Shown here piece after piece: positions 9,453 to 19,596 of a stretch of 64,000 nucleotides of DNA (position 1 is the first letter of the stretch; each line of letters starts with the position of its first letter). The notes below the pieces were generated by a model. It was not told where the DNA came from. It did not search any database and saw only the letters and a program-made list of their open reading frames with translations. Origin of the DNA: Pirellulaceae bacterium (GTDB lineage: Bacteria > Planctomycetota > Planctomycetia > Pirellulales > Pirellulaceae); assembly GCA_026004775.1 (NCBI GenBank), contig BPJU01000005.1, forward strand, positions 62,001 to 126,000, read 5' to 3'. Position numbers and translations under genes: made by a program.

Positions 9453-9498
9453 AGTATGTCCTTTCCGATACGATATCGATTTTGAGAATCCTAAACTT

Positions 9499-9524
9499 AG
9501 AGCCACGGCAAATACCGTGGCTCT
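9499..9524. promoter_or_regulatory. Perfect 10-bp hairpin upstream of bioB
   Basis: AGAGCCACGG (9499-9508) and CCGTGGCTCT (9515-9524) are perfect arms around a six-base loop. It lies 46 bp upstream of the bioB start and 87 bp after the stop of the beta-propeller gene, both on the minus strand. It may be the terminator of the upstream unit (no T-run follows) or a control element in the bioB leader. It does not look like the BirA operator, which pairs TTGTAAAC with GTTTACAA. Confidence 0.5.
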
Positions 9525-9610
9525 ATGCAGCCGCCCTGGGGAAATCCCGATGGCCATGCGCCATCGGCTTGCCTGGCGGGATCGCCGCAACGCTGCACGG
9601 CATCGAGCGC

Positions 9611-10624
9611 CTACAGCGAAATCTTGAGCAATTGCCCCACCTTGGGATTTTCTCCCTCCTTGGCATCCCCCATCACCGTCACATAGAGATTCCCTTCGGG
9701 ATCGAACACCATAGCGGTCGGCTTCATCAACGATAGTACTTTTCGGGCAACGGCCGTGGTCTTACCATCCTTGCGTTCCGACACCAATTCGAACAATCCG
9801 CCCTGCGACACATCCAGCCAGGCAAAATCGGTAGCGTACAGCCGGCCTGTGCGCGGATGATAAGCCAGTGCCGTGATATCGTGCAGTCCCGTCTGGTAAT
9901 TGGCTAGAAGTTTGCCGGTACGTGGGTCGTAAAACGATAACAGACTATCATTCGGGACGTTGATCTCACCCATCTGGCCAACCACCAGGTTACCTCGCGA
10001 GTCGACGGTGATGGCTACCGGAGCATCGACTTGGACCGCTTCTTTAGTGGCGATGGCGCGCTCGAATGGGCCGTAGCCGTCGTTCCGCACCGCGCACTTG
10101 GCGATCCAGCCTTTGGTGTCGTCGCCGTTGCTGGTGACATAAATCGCCCCGGCGGTAAAAGCTAATCCGTAGAAATTCCCTTCGCCGAGAACTCCTTCGG
10201 ACGCAGCCAGGTTGAACGCGGCGACATGATCATCGGCTTTCAAAGTATGGTTATCATCCGGCAAGCGGAAAAAATGCAGCAGTTCTTCGCCGTCCGGCTT
10301 GCCGCCGTCGCCGACCACCAGAATCTGTTTCGACAAGAAACACAAACCGAGCGGCCCGATATCATACATGGGACCTTTGCCATAGACGTCTTTGGTGAAG
10401 CCGGTGATGGCTTCGTGCACGTTGCCTTCCTTGTCGACGCGAATCACCCGCAGGTTGGCGCTGTCGGCCACAAAAATCTCACCGGTGTCGGGCTGTATAG
10501 CCACGCCGCACGGGTTGTACAACCCATTGACGATCACTTTCACTTCTGGATCGGCTGCGCGAAGAGCCACTGAACCCAGGCCGACAACTCCCAGTGCCAC
10601 CGCAGCAAACAGCCAGCGTCTCAT
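9611..10624 (-). CDS. Secreted NHL/SMP-30-like beta-propeller protein
   Basis: 337 residues. The ATG at 10624 has a strong ribosome site (AGGAGG, 8 bases upstream) and opens a signal peptide 'MRRWLFAAVALGVVGLG' cleaved after about residue 24. The rest consists of repeated four-strand blades with the NHL-type phrasing 'NPCGVAIQPDTGEIFVAD', 'DAPVAITVDSRGNLVVGQ' and 'KPTAMVFDPEGNLYVT'. Such propellers bind ligands or small esters, but no catalytic signature stands out. It lies 82 bp downstream of the di-haem peroxidase on the same strand, so the two may form one exported unit. Confidence 0.87.
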   Translation of the reverse strand: MRRWLFAAVALGVVGLGSVALRAADPEVKVIVNGLYNPCGVAIQPDTGEIFVADSANLRVIRVDKEGNVHEAITGFTKDVYGKGPMYDIGPLGLCFLSKQILVVGDGGKPDGEELLHFFRLPDDNHTLKADDHVAAFNLAASEGVLGEGNFYGLAFTAGAIYVTSNGDDTKGWIAKCAVRNDGYGPFERAIATKEAVQVDAPVAITVDSRGNLVVGQMGEINVPNDSLLSFYDPRTGKLLANYQTGLHDITALAYHPRTGRLYATDFAWLDVSQGGLFELVSERKDGKTTAVARKVLSLMKPTAMVFDPEGNLYVTVMGDAKEGENPKVGQLLKISL

Positions 10625-10706
10625 GAACGTTCCTCCTTCAGGTGCAAGGCATACTTGCGTTTTCCACTTGCGAATCACGAAAACACCGAAGAACGTGTTC
10701 GGCAGC

Positions 10707-11717
10707 CTACTTGGGCAATTCCGGCGGATCGACCACCGGATAATCCTCGCTGGTAAGGCCTTCCCTCAAGAACGTAACCAAATCGGCCTTTTCTTGTTCG
10801 GTAAGATTCAACGGAAAGATCTCTTCGTCCAGTTGCGGGTTGGGAGTTCCGCCCTTGTTGTAATATTCGACAACCGCTTCCAAGGTCGGCTCGCTACCGT
10901 CGTGCATGTACGGAGCCGTACGCGCCACGTCGCGCAACGAGGGCGTACGAAACGCCCCTCGGTCGCCCAGCAGCTTGCTCACTTCATAACGTCCCAAATC
11001 GGGATTCTCCTTGAGAATACCGACGCCGATGTTGTGGAACGCGCCGTCGGTAAACAGCGGTCCCGAATGGCAGGCGCTGCAGTGGGCCTTTCCGAAAAAG
11101 AGCTTCATCCCGCGCTGCGCGGCCTCGGACAGAGCACTGGTATCACCCGCCTTGAATCGGTCATACGGCGCATTTCCGGCCAGCAGCGTCCGCTCGAAGG
11201 CGCCGATGGCACGAGCGACATCTTCCGCTTGCACGTCGCGACCGAACACCTGCTGGAATTGTTTGCGGTAGCCTTCGATCGATTTAAGGCGCTCGACCAA
11301 TTCCTCCAGCGTCATGTCCATTTCGATCGGATTCTGGATCGGTCCCAGAGCCTGTCCTTCGACGAACTGGGCCCGCCCGTCCCAAAACTGAAATCGCAAG
11401 TAACCGGCGTTGACGACCGGCGGAGCACTGCGACCACCTTTCTGGCCGCGAATACCGGTGGCCACCGCTTCACCGTTGGACCACCCCTTCTTCGGATCAT
11501 GACAAGAAGCACAACTGACCGTGTTGTCCCGCGAAAGCCGAGGATCGAAGTAGAGCTGTTTTCCCAGAGCCACTTTTTCCGGAGTCAATGGATTGTCGGG
11601 CAACTGTGGCACCGGCGGCAACCCCAACGGAACTTCCCGCGGCCAGTGCTGCGCACCGGCATGTGACACCATTACCGCCACAAGCAGCCCCACGATGACG
11701 ATACCAAAGGCCCTCAT
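10707..11717 (-). CDS. Di-haem cytochrome c peroxidase (CcpA/MauG family)
   Basis: 336 residues. A signal peptide ('MRAFGIVIVGLLVAVMV', cleaved after AGAQ) sends it to the periplasm. Two haem-binding motifs are present: 'CASCH' (Cys 69, Cys 72, His 73) and 'CSACH' near residue 214. Between and after them the family signature 'FWDGRAQFVEGQALGPIQ' and 'RTAPYMHDGS' are clear. Members reduce hydrogen peroxide with electrons from cytochrome c; a MauG-like oxidase role is also possible. The ATG at 11717 begins the signal peptide; an in-frame ATG 15 bases upstream is an alternative. Confidence 0.92.
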   Translation of the reverse strand: MRAFGIVIVGLLVAVMVSHAGAQHWPREVPLGLPPVPQLPDNPLTPEKVALGKQLYFDPRLSRDNTVSCASCHDPKKGWSNGEAVATGIRGQKGGRSAPPVVNAGYLRFQFWDGRAQFVEGQALGPIQNPIEMDMTLEELVERLKSIEGYRKQFQQVFGRDVQAEDVARAIGAFERTLLAGNAPYDRFKAGDTSALSEAAQRGMKLFFGKAHCSACHSGPLFTDGAFHNIGVGILKENPDLGRYEVSKLLGDRGAFRTPSLRDVARTAPYMHDGSEPTLEAVVEYYNKGGTPNPQLDEEIFPLNLTEQEKADLVTFLREGLTSEDYPVVDPPELPK

Positions 11718-11967
11718 GGTCAAAATCCCCATCTTGTTTGGCTGGCAACCACCGTATCGGCACAACGCAACAACTGGCCAAAACCAAGTCCGGTCGCTCA
11801 CCCCAATCACCCACTCCGTGCGATGACCGGCGCACTTATTGTGCCCGATGCCCATGGCGCCTACAAGCAGGCTTGGGCAAGCCCTTCCGCTTCATACCGG
11901 TCACCCGATACGCGATCCTTGCGAGAATTTCCGGTGCAGCGTTCGAAGATGGCACTGCTGACGAGAA

Positions 11968-12573
11968 TTACACTTGGCGGGCCAACCGAGCCCGATGCTC
12001 TTCTTCGTAACGGCGAATGGCCTCTTCGTGCTGGAGAGTCAACGCGATGTCATCCAAGCCGTGCAACAAGCAATGCCGCCGGAAGGGATCGATTTCGAAC
12101 GGCTGATCGAAACCTTCATCGTCCCGCACCCGACACGCCTCCAGGTCGACCGTCAGTTCGTAGACGCGTCCGGCAGCCCGCCGAAAGAGTTCGTCCACCT
12201 GCTCTTCCGACAGAGTCACCGGCAACACTCCATTCTTGAAGCAATTATTGTAGAAGATATCGGCAAACGAGGGAGCGATGACGCATCGAAAGCCGTAGTT
12301 CTCCAGTGCCCAGACGGCGTGTTCGCGGCTGGAACCGCAACCGAAATTCCGGCGAGCCAGCAGGATGGCCGCACCGGATGCCTGCGGTCGATTCAGTTCA
12401 AAATCCGGATCGGGGGAACCGTCGGGCCGGTACCGCCAATCATAAAAAAGATAATCTTCGAAGCCGGTGCGCTCTATGCGTTTGAGGAACTGCTTGGGGA
12501 TGATCTGATCGGTGTCGACGTTGGCTCGATCCAGCGCGGCGACTTTGCCGCGAAGTACGGTAAAGGGTTTCAT
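11968..12573 (-). CDS. leuD: 3-isopropylmalate dehydratase, small subunit
   Basis: 201 residues, full length for LeuD. The small (swivelling) domain shows '[19 protein letters not shown]' and the substrate-binding '[16 protein letters not shown]'. With LeuC it isomerises 2-isopropylmalate to 3-isopropylmalate in leucine synthesis in the cytoplasm. The ATG at 12573 follows GAGGGAC. It sits 40 bp downstream of leuC on the same strand, so the two subunits are made from one message. No leuA or leuB is in the window. Confidence 0.96.
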   Translation of the reverse strand: MKPFTVLRGKVAALDRANVDTDQIIPKQFLKRIERTGFEDYLFYDWRYRPDGSPDPDFELNRPQASGAAILLARRNFGCGSSREHAVWALENYGFRCVIAPSFADIFYNNCFKNGVLPVTLSEEQVDELFRRAAGRVYELTVDLEACRVRDDEGFDQPFEIDPFRRHCLLHGLDDIALTLQHEEAIRRYEEEHRARLARQV

Positions 12574-12613
12574 GCCGAGAGTCCCTCTGCGACTGGTATT
12601 GCGTGTTGCACGG

Positions 12614-14020
12614 TCACCGGTATTGCCACTGGCGGATATCGACGAAATGTCCGGTGATGGCGGCGGCCGCGGCCATTGCCGGGGAAACCAGGTGGGTGCG
12701 CCCGCCACGGCCCTGGCGGCCCTCGAAATTGCGATTGCTGGTCGACGCACAACGCTCGCCCGGCTCCAGCCGATCCGGGTTCATCGCCAGACACATGCTG
12801 CAACCGGCCTCGCGCCACTCGAAACCCGCTTCGGTGAATATGCGGTCCAGCCCTTCTTCCATCGCCTGGCGGCGCACCAGTCCGCTTCCCGGAACAACCA
12901 TCGCTTTGACATGCGGAGCACAGCGATAGCCGCGCACCACGGCGGCCGCCTCACGCAGATCCTCGATACGCGCATTGGTGCACGATCCGATAAAGACACG
13001 ATCCACCACCAAGTCGACTATGGCTTCTCCACCCTTCAAGCCCATGTACTCCAGCGCCCGTTCCACACTACGCCGCTCCACCGGGTCGGCGAACGCGTCC
13101 GGCGTCGGGACGCGGCCGGTCACCGATACCACCTGCCCGGGATTGGTGCCCCACGTCACCTGCGGCTCGATCTGGTCGGCCCGGAAACAATGCACCGTGT
13201 CGTACCGGGCGCCCGCATCCGACGGCAACTTCTCCCACCGCGCCACGGCCCGCTCGAAATCTTTCGGCGCAAAAGGGCGGCCTCGCAAGTAATCGAACGT
13301 CTTGGCATCCGGAGCAATCATGCCGGCTCGAGCCCCGGCTTCGATCGACATGTTGCAGACCGTCATCCGCTGCTCGATGCTCAATTGCCGAATCGCTTCG
13401 CCCGTATATTCGATCACATGCCCGGTGCCGCCGGCCGTACCGATTTGGCCGATCAGATACAGAATCAAATCCTTCGCAGTCACTCCCGCGGGTAACCGCC
13501 CGTCGATACGCAATTCCATCGTTCTGGGGCGAAACTGGCGCAACGTCTGCGTCGCCAACACGTGCTCGACCTCACTGGTGCCGATCCCAAATGCCAACGC
13601 CCCAAACGCCCCATGCGTCGACGTGTGGCTGTCGCCGCACACGATCGTCATGCCCGGCAGAGTCAACCCCTGTTCCGGCCCGATGATATGCACGATCCCC
13701 TGACGCGGATCATCCAGATCGAACAACCGAATCCCGAATTGCCGGCAGTTGTCGCGCAACACTTCTACCTGCCGGCGCGATATCGGATCGGCAATCGGAA
13801 GTGATCGGTCCGTCGTCGGCACGTTGTGGTCGGGCGTGGCAACCGTAAGGTCCGGCCGGCGCACGGAACGCCCAGCCAACCGCAACCCCTCGAACGCCTG
13901 AGGACTGGTCACTTCATGCACAAGATGCAGATCAATATAAAGAAGAGCCTCCCCGCCAGGCTCTTCGTAAACGAGGTGCTCTTCCCAGATCTTTTCGAAC
14001 ATCGTACGTGGTGGAGCCAT
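12614..14020 (-). CDS. leuC: 3-isopropylmalate dehydratase, large subunit
   Basis: 468 residues, normal for LeuC. It holds the 4Fe-4S cluster through '[10 protein letters not shown]' and the 'CSMC' pair in the C-terminal third, and the aconitase-family '[19 protein letters not shown]' loop. It catalyses the isopropylmalate isomerase step of leucine synthesis with LeuD. I chose the ATG at 14020 ('[15 protein letters not shown]'); the 45 upstream codons that are also open do not resemble the family. First gene of a leuC-leuD pair. About 260 bp separate it from the sugar epimerase upstream, with no clear promoter seen. Confidence 0.96.
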   Translation of the reverse strand: MAPPRTMFEKIWEEHLVYEEPGGEALLYIDLHLVHEVTSPQAFEGLRLAGRSVRRPDLTVATPDHNVPTTDRSLPIADPISRRQVEVLRDNCRQFGIRLFDLDDPRQGIVHIIGPEQGLTLPGMTIVCGDSHTSTHGAFGALAFGIGTSEVEHVLATQTLRQFRPRTMELRIDGRLPAGVTAKDLILYLIGQIGTAGGTGHVIEYTGEAIRQLSIEQRMTVCNMSIEAGARAGMIAPDAKTFDYLRGRPFAPKDFERAVARWEKLPSDAGARYDTVHCFRADQIEPQVTWGTNPGQVVSVTGRVPTPDAFADPVERRSVERALEYMGLKGGEAIVDLVVDRVFIGSCTNARIEDLREAAAVVRGYRCAPHVKAMVVPGSGLVRRQAMEEGLDRIFTEAGFEWREAGCSMCLAMNPDRLEPGERCASTSNRNFEGRQGRGGRTHLVSPAMAAAAAITGHFVDIRQWQYR

Positions 14021-14283
14021 GATGCACCGTTTTCCCAAACCCGGGCGTTGCACTCGACGTTGTCCCCTTGCGGGTCTGCCCAGAGGGGCTTCCCGCAGGT
14101 AAACCCCAGGCAGCCGACCGAGAGCAGCAATCACCCCGGCACCGATAAAAAACAACTACCGGCAATCCATCCTGAAATGAATCGAGAGCCGGCCGGCGCA
14201 AAGCGCCCTTCGATTGATCTTTAACCTGCAACCGGCCGGCCGTCCAGGGCCCCCCAAAGCCTATCCCGGTCTTCCACCCGCAA

Positions 14284-15294
14284 CTACACCCCATAGTACC
14301 GGCGGTACCAATCCACAAACCGCCGAATACCCACTTCGATGGGCGTCGCCGGCTCAAAGCCAAAATCCCGCGCCAAGTCCTGGATGTCGGCATACGTAGC
14401 CGGCACATCCCCCGGCTGCATCGGCAAGAAGTTGCGGATGGCTTTCTTGCCCAGACACTCTTCCAGAACCGAAATAAAGTAGTCCAATTCTACAGGCGAG
14501 TGGTTACCGATGTTATATATGCGGTACGGAGCCGAACTGGTACCCGGATCGGGAGCGTCGCCGGACCATGCCGGATTGGCCGTCGCCGGCCGATCGGCCA
14601 CGCGAACTACCCCCTCGACAATGTCATCGATGTACGTAAAGTCGCGCTGCATCTTACCATAGTTGAACACGTCGATCGGTCGGCCCTCAAGGATCGCGCG
14701 GGTGAAAATAAAAAGAGCCATGTCCGGCCGGCCCCACGGACCGTACACGGTAAAGAACCGCAAGCCGGTCGTCGGCAACCCATACAAATGGCTGTACGTA
14801 TGAGCCATCAGCTCGTTGGCCTTCTTGGTAGCCGCATACAGGCTGACCGGGTGGTCCACATTGTCATGCACCGAAAACGGCAGCCGCGTGTTCGCGCCGT
14901 AGACCGAGCTGGACGAAGCATACACCAGATGCCGGCAGTCGAAATGGCGGCAGCCCTCCAGCACGTTCAAAAACCCCACCAGGTTGCTGTCGACGTAGGC
15001 TCGGGGGTTCTGGAGCGAATAGCGTACGCCGGCCTGCGCCGCCAGATGGATCACCACCGGAAAACGATGCTCGGCAAACAGCCTCTGCATCCCTGCCTGG
15101 TCCACCACGTCCAGTTTCACGAAACAGAACTGCTCAAAAGATTGCAATTGGGCCAGACGATCGTGCTTGAGCTTTACCTCGTAGTAGTCGTTCAGATTGT
15201 CGATGCCAACCACGGCATCGCCCCGGGCCAGCAGGTAGCGAGCCACGTGGTAGCCGATGAATCCGGCAGCGCCGGTCACGAGATATCGTTGCAT
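14284..15294 (-). CDS. NAD-dependent epimerase, UDP-glucuronate 4-epimerase type
   Basis: 336 residues, extended short-chain dehydrogenase. The nucleotide site '[17 protein letters not shown]' is followed by '[18 protein letters not shown]' and '[17 protein letters not shown]', the combination typical of UDP-glucuronate 4-epimerases, and the catalytic pair is in '[11 protein letters not shown]' (YxxxK). It would turn UDP-glucuronate into UDP-galacturonate for surface glycans. The dehydrogenase at 18180 could help feed it. The C-terminus contains '[12 protein letters not shown]', also usual in this group. Start ATG at 15294. Confidence 0.88.
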   Translation of the reverse strand: MQRYLVTGAAGFIGYHVARYLLARGDAVVGIDNLNDYYEVKLKHDRLAQLQSFEQFCFVKLDVVDQAGMQRLFAEHRFPVVIHLAAQAGVRYSLQNPRAYVDSNLVGFLNVLEGCRHFDCRHLVYASSSSVYGANTRLPFSVHDNVDHPVSLYAATKKANELMAHTYSHLYGLPTTGLRFFTVYGPWGRPDMALFIFTRAILEGRPIDVFNYGKMQRDFTYIDDIVEGVVRVADRPATANPAWSGDAPDPGTSSAPYRIYNIGNHSPVELDYFISVLEECLGKKAIRNFLPMQPGDVPATYADIQDLARDFGFEPATPIEVGIRRFVDWYRRYYGV

Positions 15295-15412
15295 GGTCCA
15301 ACGGCAGTCCTCAAGCGAATCCCTCAGACGCACCGCGGGGCCCGCACCAACCACTCCAGCGGAGTGGCGAGTGCCGGCCGTTACGCAATAATCCGCCGAT
15401 CCCGCGGGGCGG

Positions 15413-15607
15413 TTAGCGTGTGGAGCGCGATGCGGGCCGCCGCCGTTCTTCGGGAACGATCGACGTAACGTCTACCTTCTTCCGCTCCAGCTCTTCCACC
15501 CGTCGAATCAACTCCATCAACAGCTCGGCCAGCTCCTGCCCGGCTTGTTCGCCGATATGGACGGCCAACGCCTTGCGGGTGCTGGCACTCAGTTTCAGCG
15601 GCGCCAT
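15413..15607 (-). CDS. Small coiled-coil protein
   Basis: 64 residues. It is not recognised, but coding is well supported: GGAGGAGG lies about 5 bases upstream of the ATG at 15607, and the protein has a regular amphipathic helix, '[19 protein letters not shown]', followed by a basic tail. The heptad pattern suggests a dimer or trimer. It lies between glmS (67 bp upstream) and the epimerase (118 bp downstream) on the same strand, so it may be co-transcribed with glmS. A role in assembly or regulation of these enzymes is possible but unsupported. Confidence 0.65.
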   Translation of the reverse strand: MAPLKLSASTRKALAVHIGEQAGQELAELLMELIRRVEELERKKVDVTSIVPEERRRPASRSTR

Positions 15608-15674
15608 CAGCCTCCTCCTCTCCTGTAGCCCACAAGTCCCACGGCCCACAAAGGCCAACCCAGCTAACGCCAGC

Positions 15675-17546
15675 TTATTCCACTGTCACGCTCTTGGCCA
15701 GATTCCGCGGCTTATCCACATCGCAGCCGCGCAGGATGGCAATATGATAGGCCAACAACTGGAGCGGGATGACATTGACGATCGGCTGGAGGCAGTCATC
15801 GACCTCCGGCACACGAATCACATCATCGGCCACATCTGCCGTGCGTTCGTCGTTTTCCAGACAAACGGCGATGACAGGACCGCCTCGGGCTTTGATCTCC
15901 AACAGGTTGGACAATACTTTTTCATAGATCCATCCGCGAGGCATGATAAAGACGCTGGGCGTATGTTCGTCCACCAGAGCAATCGGCCCGTGTTTCATCT
16001 CCGCGGCCGGATAACCCTCGGCATGGATGTAGCTGATCTCCTTGAGTTTCAAAGCGCCTTCCAGGGCAGTGGGAAAGTTGTAGTGTCTTCCGAGGTATAA
16101 GAAATTCTGGCGGGTGTAGTATTTTTCTGCCAAACTGCGCACCTGATCATCCACGAGCAGGGTGCGCCGAACCGCCTCGGGCAGGTGCCTCAAGGCGTCG
16201 ATGATGCGCCGGCCGGCCTCATAGCTCAAGTGCCGTAGGCGACCGAAATACAGAGCCAGCAGCGCCAGCACTACGCACTGGGCCGTATAGGCTTTGGTGG
16301 AGGCCACCCCGATTTCCGGCCCGGCATGCAGGTAAACGCCGCCATCGGCTTCTTGAGCAATGGTGCTGCCGACCACATTGCAGATGGCCAGCGTGGGATG
16401 GCCTTTGCGCTTCATTTCCCGCAGCGCCGCCAACGTATCGGCCGTCTCGCCGCTCTGCGAAATGGCAAAAACCAGCGTGTGGCTGTCAATGGGCGGATTG
16501 CGGTAACGCAGCTCGCTGGCGTATTCGACTTCCACCGGCAACCGGGCCAGCTCTTCGATCACGTATTCGCCATAAAGCGCCGCATGCCAACTGGTCCCGC
16601 ACCCGGTAAGCAACAGGCGGTTGATCTGCCGCAGTTGCTGCGGGCGCAGGTTCAGTCCCCCCAACACGGCGGTCGCCTCTTCGTCGCTGAGCCGGCCCCG
16701 CATGGCATTGGCCACCGTCTCGGCTTGCTCATATATCTCCTTGAGCATGAAGTTGGGGAAGCCGTCGGCGTGCACTTGATTGCCTGTCAGTTCCAACCGC
16801 TCCACGCTGGGCTGGATCCGCCCCAATTCCCGGTGCGATACATGCAATCGGTCGGCCGTCACCACCGCCACCTGATGGTCGGCCAGATAGACGATCTGAT
16901 CGGTATAACCGGCCAGCGACGCCGCATCACTCGAGATGAAATGCTCGCCGTCTCCCACACCGATCACCAGCGGGCTACCCAGCCGCGCCACCACGATCGC
17001 ATCCGGAAAATCCCGGAACAGCATCGCCAAGCCGTACGTACCGCGTACGGCACTGAGAGCCCGGCGGACCACGGCCGTCAAGAATTCGGCCGTGGTGTAG
17101 CGGCGGTGGCGCCATTCGTCGCGCTGCTGTTCCAGAGCAGCCGCCAGGCGATGCGCCACGACTTCCGTGTCGGTCTCGGAACGAAATAGATAGCCCTCCG
17201 CTTCCAACTCGGCCCGCAATTCGTGGAAATTCTCGATCACCCCGTTGTGCACCACGGCCACGACGTCATTACCGCCCAGGTGAGGATGGGCGTTCTCCTC
17301 CACGGCCGCCCCATGGGTGGCCCACCGCGTATGCCCGATGCCGACGCTCCCCTCCAGCGGCGACTCGGCCAGGAGCGCTTCGAGCCGTTCGATGCGCCCG
17401 GCGACCCGCCGTACCTGAAGCCGGCGATCCGGAGTCAGGGCCGCCACTCCCGCACTGTCATAACCGCGGTATTCCAGCCGCCGCAGCCCCTCCAACAAAA
17501 ACTCCTGTGCCGGCTGCCCACCGACATAGCCGACGATGCCACACAT
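15675..17546 (-). CDS. glmS: Glutamine-fructose-6-phosphate aminotransferase (isomerizing)
   Basis: 623 residues. It makes glucosamine-6-phosphate, the entry point to UDP-GlcNAc and so to both peptidoglycan and the polysaccharide made by the locus further right. The N-terminal Ntn amidotransferase starts 'MCGIVGYVGG' with Cys2 as nucleophile; two SIS sugar-isomerase domains follow ('ISQSGETADTLAAL' and 'GRHYNFPTALEGALKLKE'), and the C-terminus 'LAKSVTVE' is conserved. GAGGAG precedes the ATG at 17546. A 633-bp divergent gap separates it from the dehydrogenase gene. Confidence 0.97.
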   Translation of the reverse strand: MCGIVGYVGGQPAQEFLLEGLRRLEYRGYDSAGVAALTPDRRLQVRRVAGRIERLEALLAESPLEGSVGIGHTRWATHGAAVEENAHPHLGGNDVVAVVHNGVIENFHELRAELEAEGYLFRSETDTEVVAHRLAAALEQQRDEWRHRRYTTAEFLTAVVRRALSAVRGTYGLAMLFRDFPDAIVVARLGSPLVIGVGDGEHFISSDAASLAGYTDQIVYLADHQVAVVTADRLHVSHRELGRIQPSVERLELTGNQVHADGFPNFMLKEIYEQAETVANAMRGRLSDEEATAVLGGLNLRPQQLRQINRLLLTGCGTSWHAALYGEYVIEELARLPVEVEYASELRYRNPPIDSHTLVFAISQSGETADTLAALREMKRKGHPTLAICNVVGSTIAQEADGGVYLHAGPEIGVASTKAYTAQCVVLALLALYFGRLRHLSYEAGRRIIDALRHLPEAVRRTLLVDDQVRSLAEKYYTRQNFLYLGRHYNFPTALEGALKLKEISYIHAEGYPAAEMKHGPIALVDEHTPSVFIMPRGWIYEKVLSNLLEIKARGGPVIAVCLENDERTADVADDVIRVPEVDDCLQPIVNVIPLQLLAYHIAILRGCDVDKPRNLAKSVTVE

Positions 17547-18179
17547 CAGCGTTACTCCTCACGAGAATGTTCCGATGCGCGGCTGGCCCGCCCCACCGCC
17601 ACGCCCTACGCAAGATACACGCACCCTGCGGTTCCGCCGAAGACCAATTCCCGGCAACCGGCACATATACTACCTTTTTATTGTATCCTACGCTACACTA
17701 AATGTAGTACACCATAAAGGGAGTGCACCCCGGTTTCCGTTTCCCGTGATTCTTTGCAAATGTAGGGCGCAAAAAAGGGTAACGATCGGAAGTTTGCCTC
17801 CTTGCAACGTAACGGTTATTCGGTTGCCGGCATGTTCGGCACCTTCCGAAAGTCGCACGCGGTTTTCGTATCGTTCCTTGGCAGCCTCCGCCGGCCCATC
17901 GAGCCGCCCGATGGGGCGCTCGACCCGGCACGCGCGCGGTGCCAGCCGGCTCGCTCGTCGCAGGTGCCTATCGCCTGCCACCGTAGACTATACTAACTGC
18001 ATAAGACAGCATGGTCGCTGGCGTACCCCGCGCGGTTTGCGCAAAGTACACGTTAAAGCGGGTCTGCCGGTCGAAAGAGGACGGCCGTTGTACCGCGGCA
18101 TGCCCAAGTCGCGTTTTTTTCAGTAGGTTCATCAAGCAAGTTGCAAGTCGATCACTCGCCACACAAGGAACGATCAATC
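17547..18179. other. Divergent intergenic region with probable promoters
   Basis: 633 bp between divergent glmS and the nucleotide-sugar dehydrogenase; open frames inside show no family or ribosome-site support. A small inverted repeat, CTACA (17693-17697) and TGTAG (17703-17707), lies in an AT-rich patch that also carries TACAAT on the minus strand (17680-17685), a possible -10 for glmS. TATACT at 17989-17994 could be a -10 for the rightward gene. No good -35 matches accompany either, so both are weak. I see no ribozyme-like fold such as the glmS ribozyme. Confidence 0.35.
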
Positions 18180-19526
18180 ATGGCCAACGCCCAGCAAACC
18201 ATCTCCCTGTACGAAGAACTTCTCCAGGCACTTCAGCAGAAAACCGCACGGGTAGGGGTTATCGGACTCGGTTACGTCGGACTGCCGCTGGTACAGGCCT
18301 TCCTCCGCTGTGGTTTTCCGGTGATGGGGTTCGATGTGGACTCGGAAAAAGTGGCTCAGTTGCGGTCCGGCCGCAGCTATATCAAACACATCGGCAGCGA
18401 CTGGATTCGAACTGCTTTGGACGAGGAGCGCTTCGTACCCACGGATGACATGGGGCGATTGAGCGAGCCGGATGCGATTTTGATTTGTGTTCCGACACCG
18501 TTGAGCGAGAGCCGGGATCCGGATTTAAGTTATGTGGAAGGGACGGCTCGTGAGCTGGCGCGGCATGTGCGCCGTGGCCAACTGATCGTGCTGGAAAGCA
18601 CCACCTATCCGGGCACCACGCGGCAAGTCCTGGTTCCCATTCTGGCCGAATCGGGATTGGAGGTGGGAACGGAACTTTTCGTGGCATACAGCCCCGAACG
18701 GGAAGACCCGGGCAACCCCGAGCACTCGGCTCCACGCATCCCGAAGGTAGTAGGCGGCATCAACCAGGAGAGTCTCCAGTTGGCCATCGCTTTGTATGAG
18801 CACGCGGTGGTCCGCGTGGTGCCGGTTTCCAGTTGCGAAGTGGCCGAGGCGTGCAAAATCCTGGAAAACACGTACCGGTCGGTCAACATCGCCATGGTTA
18901 ATGAATTAAAAGTACTTTTCGACCGCATGGGGATCGATGTGTGGGAAGTGATCGAAGCGGCGAAAACCAAGCCATTCGGTTTCCAGGCATTTTACCCGGG
19001 CCCCGGACTCGGCGGGCACTGCATCCCGATCGATCCGTTCTATCTGAGTTGGGTAGCAAGGAAATATGAGTTACCCACGCGTTTCATCGAACTGGCTGGG
19101 GAGATCAACTCCTCCATGCCGGCCTATGTGGTTCAAAAAGTGGCGGAAGCGTTGAATGACCTGGGCAAGCCCGTACGCGGAAGCCGCATCGGCATTCTAG
19201 GTGTTGCCTACAAGAAAGACGTCGATGACCCGCGGGAAAGCCCTTCGTTCAAGCTGATGGAACTGCTGCTGCGGCGCGGAGCCATCATCAGCTACAACGA
19301 TCCGCATATTCCGGTGCTGCCGGCGATGCGCCACTACCAGGTGCCACGGCTGGCCAGCGAAGACTTGACCGCCGACTGGCTGGCATCACAGGACTGCATC
19401 CTGATCGCCACGGATCACTCGGCGTACGACTGGGATTTCATCGTCCGGCATGCCCATCTGGTTGTCGACACGCGCAACGCCACGCGCGATGTGCGCGACC
19501 ACCGGCACAAGATCCGCAAGGCGTAA
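18180..19526 (+). CDS. Nucleotide-sugar dehydrogenase (UDP-glucose/UDP-GlcNAc 6-dehydrogenase family)
   Basis: 448 residues. The N-terminal Rossmann fold 'VGVIGLGYVGLPLVQAF', 'CVPTPLSESRDPDLSYV' and the active-site Cys in 'GLGGHCIPIDPFYLSW' identify the family; 'NTYRSVNIAMVNEL' is the conserved helical linker. The GGHCIP form and the 'ESTTYPGTT' motif resemble WbpA/TviB-type enzymes, which oxidise UDP-GlcNAc (or UDP-ManNAc) to the uronic acid, rather than UDP-glucose dehydrogenase, but sequence alone does not settle the substrate. AAGGA precedes the ATG at 18180. It may supply uronic acid that the epimerase at 14284 or the amidotransferase at 40950 works on. Confidence 0.92.
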   Translation: MANAQQTISLYEELLQALQQKTARVGVIGLGYVGLPLVQAFLRCGFPVMGFDVDSEKVAQLRSGRSYIKHIGSDWIRTALDEERFVPTDDMGRLSEPDAILICVPTPLSESRDPDLSYVEGTARELARHVRRGQLIVLESTTYPGTTRQVLVPILAESGLEVGTELFVAYSPEREDPGNPEHSAPRIPKVVGGINQESLQLAIALYEHAVVRVVPVSSCEVAEACKILENTYRSVNIAMVNELKVLFDRMGIDVWEVIEAAKTKPFGFQAFYPGPGLGGHCIPIDPFYLSWVARKYELPTRFIELAGEINSSMPAYVVQKVAEALNDLGKPVRGSRIGILGVAYKKDVDDPRESPSFKLMELLLRRGAIISYNDPHIPVLPAMRHYQVPRLASEDLTADWLASQDCILIATDHSAYDWDFIVRHAHLVVDTRNATRDVRDHRHKIRKA

Positions 19527-19596
19527 CGGCGGGCCGGCGGTGTCGCCGCCTTGAGTGTCTTGCTTGTCGGCGGCCGGCAGCCCCCAACGGCAGCCA

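Noticed and set aside
17547-17800. Possible glmS ribozyme or riboswitch upstream of glmS
   Set aside because: No glmS-ribozyme core sequence can be seen, and the class is typical of Firmicutes. Only a short CTACA/TGTAG hairpin is present.
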